Shown here: positions 33,229 through 43,779 of the stretch, piece by piece
Layout: the number at the start of each line of letters is the position of its first letter
How positions within the stretch are numbered: the first letter of the stretch is position 1
Origin: Hysterangium stoloniferum
Taxonomy: Eukaryota; Basidiomycota; Agaricomycetes; Hysterangiales; Hysterangiaceae
Reading direction: 5' to 3'
Length of the DNA stretch: 64,000 nucleotides
Assembly: GCA_015178975.1 (NCBI GenBank)
Contig: WHVD01000126.1
Coordinates: 182,110 to 246,109 of the forward strand
The notes under the pieces: generated by a model
What the model saw: the letters and a program-made list of their open reading frames with translations, nothing else
Databases searched by the model: none
Told to the model about the DNA's origin: nothing
Translations under genes and position numbers: made by a program

Positions 33229-33930
33229 CTATTTCTTCAATGCGGAATACCAGGATCTTATCCCCGGCAAAGGGAGCGCTCCAACAAATTGCCCGATCGC
33301 CGCTCTGTTTTTGAATGCGATGACTGTTGGAACAGCGCGGATCTGTGCCGTGACATACATAGACATCAGTGGTAAATGATGAGCGATGATGCGGAGACAA
33401 CGGCGGGGGTGTTGGCGCTGCACTAGTACTGACCTGATACTCGCGGGCTAAATCCGGCACAGTTTCTCCTTTTATTGTAATCAGATCTAGGGAATCTACT
33501 GGGGCACCGATTAGGGATGGGTCGCCCTCGATTTTGTGCAGGAGCGGTGTGAGGACTTTGCAGGGAGGACACCAACTAAGCAAAAGATATGTCAGAGGGG
33601 TATATTATTATGTGCAAAACGGAGAAGAATGAAACTGACTCTTCATAAAAATCGACTAGAATGACCTTGCCCGAGTCCTTTGCATTTGCTATATGCTGTT
33701 TAAATGTCTGCTCGACAATTGAAATATTCACCATGAACCCATCTTGACATCAAGCATTAACCTCAAGGATGGTCACTCACATCCTCATTTGCGTCTGGGA
33801 TAACCTGCCTAGTTCTAGCGGTAACAGAAAATGTTCTGGAGACGGCATGAACCCTCAGGCTGGGAACCAACGCAGCTCTAACTCTAGAGCTCCCGATAAG
33901 ACGTCGCTGGAGTTGGTAACAAGGCAACAT
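33229..33930 (-). CDS. Thioredoxin, probably mitochondrial
   Basis: Small disulfide reductase. The core is read from three exons: 33734 or further upstream to 33640, 33575-33434 and 33342-33229. The redox site is WCPPCKVLTPLL, with ITIKGETVPDLAREYQ, the cis-Pro strand IRAVPTVIAFKN and FVGALPLPGIRSW following. Upstream, 33930-33781 encodes an Arg/Ser-rich leader starting MLPCYQLQRRLIGSSRV and ends in a good GTGAGT donor, suggesting mitochondrial import. No canonical acceptor joins this leader in frame to the core. The shortest safe model therefore starts at ATG 33734 (116 residues). CPPC replaces the usual CGPC, which may shift the redox potential. Confidence 0.85.
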
Positions 33931-34494
33931 AAGAAAGGCCAGAAATAGTTGTAAATATATCACTCCGAACCTGTACGTCGGCTCGAAGCGTGTCGGAGTG
34001 AGCCGAATCTCTAGCCTCGATCATATTATTTTCCACGGCGGCAGAATCCATTGACTGCTTGCCCTGCTCAGTCCATTATTTGACTGTGTAGGTGATACAT
34101 GATGTATTTTCGCCTTTTATACGATGAAACAAAGTCGTTGACATGAGATGAACACATCTGACTGGATGCTCTTTGGGTCGTCCGAAAATAGCTCAGGATT
34201 TGTTAATCAGAATCAGCATGGCACCGCTTCGGCAGTAACGCTATATAGAGGACGACGACACTTGATACCGTTTCCACCCTTACTTTTCGTCCCGTCTAAC
34301 TTTCATTCTGCCTTTACCCTCCCTAGTGGAGTACGTGAGCCTTTCTCTCTCATACACCTTTCCAGTGCACTAATGAAGTCATATGGACAGGTTTTACTAT
34401 CTTCGTTTTCCCTAGTTATCCTGTACAAGGCCTCAGTCCTTCCATTCATTACACCACCTTTCAAATCCACCTCCCTATACTTTACAAGACAAAA
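33931..34494. promoter_or_regulatory. Divergent promoter of thioredoxin and cupredoxin 1
   Basis: 564 bp between start codons. A TATATAGAGG box at about 34241-34250 and a C/T-rich leader before 34495 fit a promoter for the cupredoxin gene. Short frames here have no features. Confidence 0.5.
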
Positions 34495-35391
34495 ATGCGT
34501 TTCTCTACCGTTGTTCTTTTCGCTCTCCCCGCTGCTGTTCTCGGAGCTGTTCAAACCGTGACTGTCGGCGCAGATGGCGCCCTTGCCTACAGCCCGTCGA
34601 ACATTACCGCGGCCGTGGGTGATACGGTCAACTTCATGTTCATGGCGAAGAACCACGTGCGTAGCACTTCCATTTATCTTTGGTGGCCATATAACGCTCA
34701 CTTGAATTGCAATAGACTGTGACCCAGAGCACTTTTGCTGATCCCTGTGTGGCAGCTCAGTTCAGCGGCAAGAACGGTGTCGACTCTGGATTGTAAGCTT
34801 TTGTCTTGGTTTTGATTTCTCCGAGGGCTTATGTTTTGCGATAATCAGTTTGGCTGTCCCCGCCAACTCTACACCGCCTGCTCCCGCCACGTGGAGTATC
34901 ACTATCACCAACGCCGTAAGTCTGAATTTGACAGGGTGTATATCCATCAGTCACACTGATTACTGCTCAATATAGACAACTCCTCTCTGGTTCCACTGTG
35001 CACAGGTTTGTATTGTATTGTCCCTTCGAGGGATGTAACAGTAGCTAAAAGCATCTGCAGACAATGCCCGTGTCACACTGCCAAAAGGGAATGGTCTTCA
35101 GTATTAATGCAAACGCCGAGAAAAGCTTTGATGCATTCAAAGTGCGTTTTCCCCATCTTATCTAGTAGTCAACATTGGTGCTAATCACAGGAATAGGCCG
35201 CTGCTGTGGCATCTACCCCCGCCGCAAGCCCAGCCGCACCGTCGGCCTCAAGCTCCCCAGTTGCTGCAGCTGCTAACGCGGCGGCAAGCGGATCATCCAC
35301 CTTGAATACCAGCGGCGCTCAGAGAGTCGGACTCACGCGGGGAGCAGCGGGTCTGCTTGCTGTTGTGAGCGTCGGTGCACTGTTATTGTAG
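34495..35391 (+). CDS. GPI-anchored plastocyanin-like cupredoxin (copy 1)
   Basis: Secreted, probably cell-wall-bound blue-copper-type protein of unknown substrate, common in basidiomycetes. Six exons: 34495-34656, 34716-34792, 34849-34915, 34976-35005, 35061-35141, 35197-35391 (612 nt, 203 residues). Signal peptide about residues 1-17 (MRFSTVVLFALPAAVLG). The copper ligand set is visible: His54 (AKNH), Cys110 (WFHC), His118 and Met123 (SHCQKGM). After the domain comes an Ala/Ser/Pro-rich linker and a hydrophobic end (GLLAVVSVGALLL), the usual GPI-anchor signal. The last intron must end at GGAATAG (35196); stopping at the earlier CACAG would bring in a TAG. Confidence 0.93.
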
Positions 35392-36202
35392 ACAGATGGA
35401 GGGATGGATAGGGTTAGGCTTGGATTACCCTTGGGCTTGGATCACTCGTGGCTTTGATTGCTTACAACAACGTACTGGATACTGGCATAATAGTGTAGAA
35501 GCTTAGGTCTTCTTGCAGTACCTTCTTATTTGAAAGGTGGGCGGTTGATGCAACACTTGGTTGTATTGCGAATTGTGAGCGAGGTTCGATCCGGTTCAAT
35601 GCACAATAAGCTGTGAGTAGCGCCGTACCTTCTTTGGAAAATTGTGTTGAACGTCAATCATGTACTGTCCTGAGGACTGTTCGAGAAAGGTCCGTCGCGT
35701 ACACATGTCAATCACATAAATGACAGTTGACAGTGGCATACTTTGGCTCAATTGCCACTGGGACAATGAATTTAAGATATTCTGTCAACCTCAAGACAAA
35801 GCAGGCCGCCATGTCGTTTTCAATAGTCTAAAGAAACCCTCAACTTCAAGTTTTACGAGACAAGTTATCAAAAGGTTTTACATACTTGCATGCATCAACG
35901 GTGAATCAACATAACGTGATTGGTCGAACGGCTATATGCACTATTTGTTGATATGTCACTTGTTGTGCTCCACACTATAAAAGTGCACCCAACAAGCTGA
36001 AATTTCACTCTTTAACTCGCTGCGTTTTCACGCCTCTGCCCAGTAGGTCAAGTACAAGCAGCCTCGCCGAGCGAGGTGCGTCTCTTGCGTACTTTGTCTG
36101 TGTTGCGGCATATACATACCTGATTGACTGTTATCTCCTGCATAGCCATCCCCACTACAATCAATCGGGCGCCATAATAAACGATCATTTGCTGTCTATA
36201 AA
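35392..36202. promoter_or_regulatory. Intergenic region and promoter of cupredoxin 2
   Basis: Contains a TATAAAAG box at about 35977-35984, 220 bp before the ATG. A likely 5'-UTR intron follows: a donor near GAGGTGCGT (about 36074) and an acceptor at TGCATAG (about 36147). A 64-residue frame at 35720-35914 has no features and is not called. Confidence 0.5.
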
Positions 36203-37101
36203 ATGTTCACCAAGCTTACTTTCGCTACTGCTCTGGTTGCCGCTGTCTCCGCCGTGCGTGTATACGTACCCTCTATCATTCCTTCGACGATCCTAATCAT
36301 GTATTCCCCAGGCAAATATCACGATCGATGTTGGTGGCGGCGGACTCGTCTTCGACCCAGCGTCAGTGACCGCTAACGTCAACGACAACCTAGTTTTTAC
36401 TTTCCAACAACGAAACCATGTTCGTATGCCGTTTATATCCTGGTTTTTTCAATTCCCAACTCAATCACTTACTCTCACTCCTTTAGACCGTTTGGCAAAG
36501 CACCTTGGCAGCCCCATGCACATCACAAGGCTTTACATATCAATAGTTCGTATTTCGCCGTGGTCTGCTCTTATTCACGGCATTAAGCCGTGCTCTCCTT
36601 CCCTTTCTAGCTTCCCCGTTGTTTCTGGTGCGACTAAGCTCCCACAACTCGTCATCAAGGTAAACAGCACCGACCCAATCTGGTTCTACTGCCCGTATGC
36701 ACACCCCGTCCTTCTCGCCGCTTCATCCACTCATGTCGCTCCCTCGCTCTGACAGGCAAGCGGACCACTGCAAACAGGGCATGGTGGGTGCCGTCAACCC
36801 ACCAGATTCGATGACCTTCCAGCAGTTCCAGGTATGATTTTTCGTGCATGTATTCTTTCCATTATTGCGCCTAATGAGCACGGTTGTTCTACTGTAGAAT
36901 GCCGCATTGGCCCTCGGAGGAAGTGGAGGCACGCCTCCCCCGCCTGCATCTAGTTCCGCCAGCCCTTCCAGCTCGTCCGTCCCCAGTGGCAGCAGTGCTG
37001 CTCCCCCCGCCACCACCTCCCCATCAGGGAATGGTGCTGCTTCATTAGGTACTGGGAAACTCTTGCTTGCTGTTGCGGTTCTTGTTGCTTTGGCGTTGTG
37101 A
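36203..37101 (+). CDS. GPI-anchored plastocyanin-like cupredoxin (copy 2)
   Basis: Paralogue of the preceding gene in the same orientation. Six exons: 36203-36253, 36312-36419, 36487-36545, 36611-36694, 36756-36831, 36898-37101 (582 nt, 193 residues). Signal peptide MFTKLTFATALVAAVSA. Copper ligands His53 (QRNH), Cys100 (WFYC), His105 (ADHC) and Met110 (KQGM), with C-X4-H-X4-M spacing; copy 1 has C-X7-H-X4-M. A Ser/Pro-rich linker from about residue 140 leads to a hydrophobic C-terminus (LLLAVAVLVALAL), a GPI signal. The two genes arose by an old tandem duplication, as sequence identity is low. Confidence 0.93.
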
Positions 37102-37689
37102 ATCTTGGTTTGAGAATATAGAGGGTATCACAGTGGTCGATTTGAGGGTTGTTTTGCTCCGTTTTTCATTTCCATTCTTTGTCTAAATCCGGCTGTCAAT
37201 CAGCTTCAACTGTGACGCCCACGTTGCAAATACTGCCTCGGTAGTCGCTTGAACATGTCCTTCCCTAAGTGGACTTTGAGTTCACATCTGCATCCATCAA
37301 AATGACCACTGTGATACCTGTTAAGACCCAGATATATAGGCATGCCTCTTGCTCAAAATTTGTCTTTGTCTTGGTTATTTTATCCCACTCGTGGGCTGGA
37401 GGAGGGTGTAGTATCAGGGCTTAGACCTGTTGTATGATACAGTTTTACCACATTCCACTTCTGAGCTTCATTATGCACTCCTGCGTGACATATTTAATAC
37501 TACAAAGTATATACTTTCAGGAAAAAACCATTTAGAGAATGTATGTTGATCCTCTCAGCACTCTTCACCTCCATGTCTCAATCTGGTCCCCCCACCCCTA
37601 CATGTAGCATGCTGGCTGGTAAGTACTTTTCTCAATCAAGTAAAAGCATTTACTAATAAAATGACATAGTTTGCTCAGTGACACTCAAC
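37102..37689. other. 3' flank of cupredoxin 2 running into repeats
   Basis: CpG-bearing DNA to about 37310, then CpG-poor repeat-like DNA from a TGTTAAG at 37319. No gene seen. Confidence 0.4.
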
Positions 37690-39300
37690 ATGATACTTAA
37701 GCTGCCAGGTTGAATTCTTTATAAATGGATCTCTCAACCCAATATCATCATCAATGAGTTATTTCTTGACACACATGATCACCCTATCTTTGGTCACCTT
37801 GGCTATAACAAGACCCTTAGTATTATTTATTGGGGATATATTTGGCCTGGCCTTTACAACCTTGTGAAACATTACTGCAAGTCTGTTAGGATCCTAGTCA
37901 TTTGGCCCCTGCAACCTCATTTCTACTCTCCCCACCCTCTGGCATCATGTTATTGGTACCCCTGACTATGGTGTCACCACCCACAGCACCCTGACACTTG
38001 TTTTACTATGCTTTTCCCTTTTCATCATCCCATCCCATCTCTGTCCCAATGCTCTCCTGTCACCTGTTCCACTTTTAAATGATATTTTGCCACCTCATAC
38101 CCTCTAGAATATTTCTACTACATCATATTTAGTTCTAGCCTGACCCTTACTCCTTCCCATGCTTCCTTTGACCTGTCACTGCTTCCCACTTCCTTGATTG
38201 GCTCTCTGCTCATCCATTACACCTTTGTAGAAAGTTCCTACATGTATGCTACTACTCCTCAGTTCCAATATTAACTTAGATATTACCCCTGTTTAGTCTT
38301 CAGTCTACTTACTCCCTCTCTAATATCCTCTAAGGCATCATCAGCAAGCTGTGACCATCTACCCTACAAATATTAGCATATCAGCCCTCTGGTCAAGTGA
38401 GCTAAGTGTTGTCTTCAGTTCTTATTGTACTATCCACTCTGCTTGAAATACTGGAGCACCCTAACAGCTTGTATGAGGGCACAACACATAAGTTGCAGCC
38501 AAGCTCCATCTGTTTTATGGGGTCAGACCTCCCAACTAGTATGATCTCTATCATCAGCCCCCTGACATAAAAGCACCCTCTTACCCCCTTGCTTAGATCT
38601 TAAACAAAGTCCTGTACTATGTGTATATATATCTTTCAAAGCCCAGTGCCATATCTACTCAAGCAACTTTCTGTACTGGAGCATCCATGGATTTCACTGA
38701 ACACCTCCCCCCTTCACATTCTTTTATCTCTATCCTAGTTGTTGTGGACAGACTTTCTAAACAGAGCATTTTTATACTGACACACAATTACCTCTCAAGA
38801 ACTTGCAAAACTATTTGTTATCCATGTTTTCTCCAAACATGGCATTCCATCTCATGTTACATCAGGCCAGGACTCTGATTCATCTCACACTTCTTCAAAT
38901 GCTTCAGAACAGCCCTCAATACTCAATATGGGGCTGCACTTCACTTTGGGATACCATCCTGAAGGTGATTAACAGACCAAACAAGTTAATCAAACATTGG
39001 AACAATACCTGTGAATCTATTGCAACTATCAACAGGATAGTTGGTCAGACCTCCTACCCTTAGTAGAATTTGCATACAATAACACTCTGAATGCCACTAC
39101 TGGTGTTTAACCCTTCTTTGTGAATAAAGGCTACAATCCCAATATTATGGTCTATCCAGAACATGATCTGGCCTCCATGCATACTCATGAGTTTGTTACA
39201 GATCTAGACAAATTTCACCAAACTTTATGGCAGTCCATACTCAATGCTCAAGCCCATATCCAAAAGTCAGCTGACTAATGATGCCTCCAGGTATTAAAGG
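37690..39300 (+). pseudogene. Chromovirus integrase, degenerate, split by a solo LTR
   Basis: The zinc-binding N-terminal domain reads GHLGYNKTLSIIYWGYIWPG and then HYCKSC. The last two Cys of the HHCC zinc site are rejoined only when the LTR at 37884-38606 is removed (CKSC/TMC). Downstream the catalytic core is readable in pieces: SMDFTEHLPPSHSF, VVVDRLSKQ, FSPNMAFHLM, CESIATINRIVGQT, ending near 39300. Many frameshifts and stops. It is related to the chromovirus at window position 1 and not to the family at 51698-64000. Confidence 0.8.
37884..38606 (+). repeat. Solo LTR, family I
   Basis: 723 bp, TGTTAGGATCC...CTTAAACA, flanked by AAGTC at 37879-37883 and 38607-38611. It carries a variant of the shared motif (CACATAAGTTGCAGCC) at about 38472-38505. 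Very few CpG. Confidence 0.92.
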
Positions 39301-39327
39301 TATATACATACATTAGCACTCATCATC

Positions 39328-39476
39328 CTGAAATAAAGGACACTTGAATGTTTGGATGAGGGTGGATGAGGGTGCAGCACATAAGCTGAAGCAAAGTCCT
39401 TCCATTATCCTAGTATTATTCCAACAGGTCCCTAGAATATTCCCAAATAATCACTTAGTAGACCCATAAATTAACA
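39328..39476 (+). repeat. 3' fragment of a family B-like LTR
   Basis: Begins in AAAGGACACTTG, contains GCACATAAGCTGAAGC and ends AAATTAACA. The 5' part is missing. Confidence 0.6.
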
Positions 39477-39869
39477 CAGGCTCACATCTGGTCATGTAAT
39501 ATATAACATGTGCATGTTTAGAGGACAATGCCATTGATGTATATTTGGCATATTCCTCAAGCTCTGCCTGCATCTTGATTTTGCATGAGAGAGTGGATTA
39601 TTTAAATATGGAACCATTCCCTTTTTGTGAAAAATAGCAAATAACCTTACCTTGAGAGTGCTGGCATAACTGTCAATGAATGCAAAGACATTGAGCCAGT
39701 CACTGAACATCAGATTCTCTCTTGTCAAGATGGTCTCCACTGGCCACTTTGGATAATTCTCACCTACAGGCCACTTGGTTTTCAAGTGTATGAAGTGGGT
39801 TTGTAAAGAACAAAAAATCACTTGAATTCAATTGCACATATTATAGCATAAAATGACTCACAGACATCC
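39477..39869. other. Repeat-derived DNA, no gene
   Basis: AT-rich, CpG-poor. A 109-residue minus-strand frame (39492-39821) contains no recognisable domain. Confidence 0.35.
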
Positions 39870-40101
39870 TGTTAGGACCAGGAAACCCACAGGGCCCTGG
39901 GCCCCACCCATAAGCACACATCTCTCTTGTTCTAGGATGGTCCATTATACAGACTCTGCTTGGACATCCCAGGCCCTTTAGAGGCTTGAAGATCTTTTGT
40001 CCTGATGTGTCCCTAAGCCTGTTTGACATTATTCATTTCTCTGTTTATTATGTCCCCTGTACTTGTCCCTATTCTGTCTCAATCTTTATTCTTGGTATGG
40101 T
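39870..40101 (+). repeat. 5' fragment of a family A/H-like LTR
   Basis: Starts TGTTAGGACCAGG and is cut at 40102 by the next LTR. Confidence 0.55.
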
Positions 40102-40957
40102 TGTTAGGATCGTGTTGTTTTGGACCCCACAACTTGCTTCTTACTAGAAAACCTTCACTGTCTCATTACTGGAACCCCCCCTCACGTCATTACCTCTTGT
40201 GGTGCCCCCAATACCTGTTTATAATACACTTCCACCTCATTCCATCTCCATTTTATCCATTCTTCCATTTCCATCTTTACATACATCTTATTTGCCACCT
40301 AGTATTGTTTCCTAGTACTATACATTAGTTTCTATATCTCCACCTTGTCATCACTTCCCTGTGATCCATCCTACACTTCACTTCTTTGATCAGCCTTCTG
40401 ATCCCGTCTTGATGTAGTATAAAGCTCTTTTCATGTACACTACAGTTATTTAGTTTGAATATTGACTTGGATTAGCCTCTCTTAGTTTTCCACCTTTTTC
40501 CTCACTGCTATACAGTACCTCTCAAGAGTGGTCTTCAGCAAGCTGTGACCCTCTATCTCTTGACTCTTAGTATGTAATGTTAGAGTATGATATTACAGCT
40601 CTTACATAGTCTATGATGTTCCCTATATTTTTCTGATATTTGTAGTATTTTTCCCAGCACTGTAGGTGCAGTATTGAGTGAGTTACCTAGTAAGGTAACT
40701 GATGTGTAGGTGCTTAGGTAAGCACCCTGTAGTATACTCCGCTGTGGGTGTGGGAAAGTCTCCTTAATGTTTACTTTCCTCACACTCACAGGTATGTAGT
40801 TATTTCACAGTTGAATACACTTAGTGTTTACTTTCCTCACACTCACAGGGTGTTTGTCAAGAGTTATTCAACTGTTTCAACATGTAATTTGGCCCTCCAG
40901 TCAATTAAGCTATGTAAGTGTTGACTCTTGTTCATATCGTACTACCTGCTCTATTTG
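40102..40957 (+). repeat. LTR family I fragment, split and truncated
   Basis: Starts TGTTAGGATCGTG, homologous to 37884 onward. It is interrupted by LTR-F at 40578-40882, resumes at 40888, and is cut at 40958 by the folded Tc1. Confidence 0.65.
40578..40882 (+). repeat. Solo LTR, family F
   Basis: 305 bp, TGTTAGAGTATGAT...GTTTCAACA, flanked by TGTAA at 40573-40577 and 40883-40887. It includes two copies of TTTACTTTCCTCACACTCACAG (about 40770-40790 and 40828-40848). Confidence 0.88.
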
Positions 40958-42303
40958 AAATGTTGATTACATAACCATGATGTCATATGTCCATTTATGG
41001 CAATGTAATAATAGGATTAATGAAGCTTGTACATCTGAACGGTTTTGTTGCCTGCATTTTATAAACCCTATATACTAAACTAGTACTTGGTATAGCCTCC
41101 CTTGGCCTTAATTCCAGCTTCAACTCTTCTAGGCAAACCTTTTATCAAGTTCTGACACACCTCCTTTGGTATCTTTTCCCATTCCACTTGACAGTGCTCC
41201 TAAAGTTCCTCCACTCCACTAGGTAGTGTGTTGTAGTCAGTTAGCCTCCTTTTCAAGGGTTTAGATCTGAAGACTGTGCTGGCCATTTCATAACAGTATA
41301 GCCATGGTCATCAAACCACTTTTGAGCAGTTTTCTGGTATGCTTTGGCCCATTATCCTGCTGGAAGATGGTATCAGATGGAGTTTCTTTGTAAAACTCAA
41401 GGGATTGCTGAAGTTCATCCTCCAAGATGGAGCAGTAAAGCTGTGAATCCATCTTCCCTTCAATCCTAGTGGCATATCCAATGCCTTCTCAATGCATGCA
41501 ATCCCACATCATCACACTACCACCACCAAACTTCAATGTTCCCTCCACCTCACAGGAGGAAGAGGCTACAGTGGGTAGAGAGACATCAGGAGTACACTCT
41601 GGAGGTCTGGAAGAGAGTTGTATTCTCTGATGAGACCAAAATCAATTGTCTTGGGTCAGATGGAAGGAAGTGGTTGTAGAAAAAGGTGGGGGAGGGGTTG
41701 ACTGATAGGCAGGTGGAGGGAACATTGAAGTTTGGTGGTAGTAGTGTGATGATGTGGGATTGCATGCATTGAGAAGGCATTGGATATGCCACTAGGATTG
41801 AAGGGAAGATGGATTCACAGCTTTACTGCTCCATCTTGGAGGATGAACTTCAGCAATCCCTTGAGTTTTACAAAGAAACTCCATCTGATACCATCTTCCA
41901 GCAGGATAATGGGCCAAAGCATACCAGAAAACTGCTCAAAAGTGGTTTAATGACCATGGCTATACTGTCATGAAATGGCCAGCACAGTCTCCAGATCTAA
42001 ACCCTTGAAAAGGAGGCTAACTGACTACAACACACTACCTAGTGGAGTGGAGGAACTTTGGGAGCACTGTCAAGTGGAATGGGAAAAGATACCAAAGGAG
42101 GTGTGTCAGAACTTGATAAAAGGTATGCCTAGAAGAGTTGAAGCTGGAATTAAGGCCAAGGGAGGCTATACCAAGTACTAGTTTAGTATATAGGGTTTGT
42201 AAAATACAGGCAACAAAACCGTTCAGATGTACAAGCTTCATTAATCCTATTATTACATTGCCATAAATGGACATATGACATCATGGTTATGTAATTAACA
42301 TTT
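40958..42303. repeat. Folded-back (inverted duplicate) Tc1 copy
   Basis: Arms 40958-41550 and 41711-42303 are 593 bp each and nearly identical in inverted orientation, with a 160-bp spacer (41551-41710). The arms carry the 3' part of a Tc1 transposase gene and the inner terminal repeat. A worn Tc1 end (CAACAAAACC... reversed) with a TA follows at 42391-42420. Confidence 0.9.
41553..42181 (+). pseudogene. Truncated Tc1 transposase in the foldback
   Basis: Starts inside the gene (VWKRVVFSDETKI). It has QQDNGPKHT and ends AKGGYTKY as in the copy at 4944-5959. After DLNP the IEHLW segment with the catalytic Glu is missing, and the same deletion is present in the other arm. Stops follow KWL and MH. 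Inactive. Confidence 0.88.
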
Positions 42304-42420
42304 TGTGATATTAGAGCATCTATTATAATTTATTCAGAATTTTTAGAATTTATTTTGGGCTAATGCTAAAGGGTCTTTTCAAAACAAAGAAACATCTGAA
42401 TGGTTTTGTTGCCTACTGTA

Positions 42421-42684
42421 AGTCCCACTCTAGGTATCCTGCTCCCCACCTTTGTGTGTGCTCACCCACCCTCCGTCCCTAACCCCTTGGCCTGACACTC
42501 GATTTATCCTTTGGTTCCAATTGGTAACCCACCATGAGGAATTCGACAGGACTAGTTTTCGCCTGCCCGAAATTTAAGGACACCCAATGGTAACTTGTGA
42601 GGGCGCAGCACATAAGCTGAAGCCAAGTCCTTCCGATTGGTCCCCATTGGCCTACTGACATTAGTCAGTTATCTGTTATTAACA
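42421..42684 (+). repeat. 3' part of a family B LTR
   Basis: Begins at AGTCCCACTCTA, includes the shared GCACATAAGCTGAAGCC motif at about 42596-42628 and ends TTATTAACA. The 5' part was replaced by the Tc1 remnant. Confidence 0.75.
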
Positions 42685-43057
42685 TGGAGACAAACCAGGG
42701 AATAAGGGCAAGAACAATAAACAAATGAATGAACATCTGTCAACCAGTCAGTTACCAAATGCAGAACAAAGGAAGTGAGTTGGAATATCCATGGATATCT
42801 TATACTATCCAGAAATGGATCCTAACACTATAATGACTATGTATGTGTGTTTCTGGGAAAGCCACAGATTCCAGGCACATTGGAACATTGGCATAGAGAA
42901 GTGACAAGGATTGACAGGGATGATCAAGTAAAGGTTGGGTCATGGATTAAAGATGTATATAGAACAAACATGGGGAGTCTAGGTCAGGAAATGACCAAAA
43001 ACACTTGGAGATGCTAGCTGGGAAAGGGCAGAGTCTGATGGGTTCTGGGTCATAACA
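42685..43057 (-). repeat. Fragments of two reversed LTRs
   Basis: 42685-42827 matches the beginning of LTR-C in reverse (TGTTAGGATCC at 42827). 42828-43057 is the start of another LTR in reverse (TGTTATGACCC at 43057). Both lack their ends. Confidence 0.55.
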
Positions 43058-43060
43058 GGA

Positions 43061-43605
43061 GGTGTCTAGTCAAGGGCAGAATACTAGAATGGGATTTGAG
43101 GTGAAGGGTACTTGAGGGATGAGGGTCAGGTTCCAGTGGATTCCAGATCTTGATTCTAGTCTGGAAGATGGTTTGGAACCTATATGATGTCCAGGAAATA
43201 CTCTGTGAAGTCTCTGGGAATGGATCTTCACATGGGACAAAGATAAGAATGGTTTGCAGAAAAGAATAGAAGTATGTAAGGAGATACTGGTAGTGATGAG
43301 CACATTTGAGTAACAAGGTTTGAGCTTTGACTGCAAGGTACAAAGCTAAGGGTGATGTGTGAAGTGTTAACTTATAGCTGTTTGAGATGGCTGAGATGAT
43401 ACCCCAATCACCCACTAGTGTACACAAGACTATAGTGTGTATGTGCTCATAAGAGTCTATGTACCCACAAGTGTACATATGTAGATCTTTGAACTAACAC
43501 AAATGCATATAAACATTAGTTAGAAATAGTAGAAAATAAGAGACAAATCTAAGAAATATAATACAATGAAATGGTCATATTTTTCAGAGAGGGGTACCCC
43601 TCACA
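43061..43605 (-). repeat. LTR, family K, CpG-depleted copy
   Basis: The minus strand starts TGTGAGGGGT at 43605 and follows the layout of the LTRs at 48375-49004 and 58481-59162 (the ACTTGTGGG...CACATACAC segment). Flanks do not match, and the end is uncertain. Confidence 0.55.
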
Positions 43606-43779
43606 GTTAGAATTCCTACAACTCTTCACACCTACATAGAAGGTGGATACTCCTCATATATTGAACAGTCTGAATTTCTATGACTGTTCACACCAACTGA
43701 CATACCAATGGTGAATATGTGGAATTTGGATCTGTATATCTAGACAAAGCATAGAGAAAAAGGTTTGAGTCACCATGTG

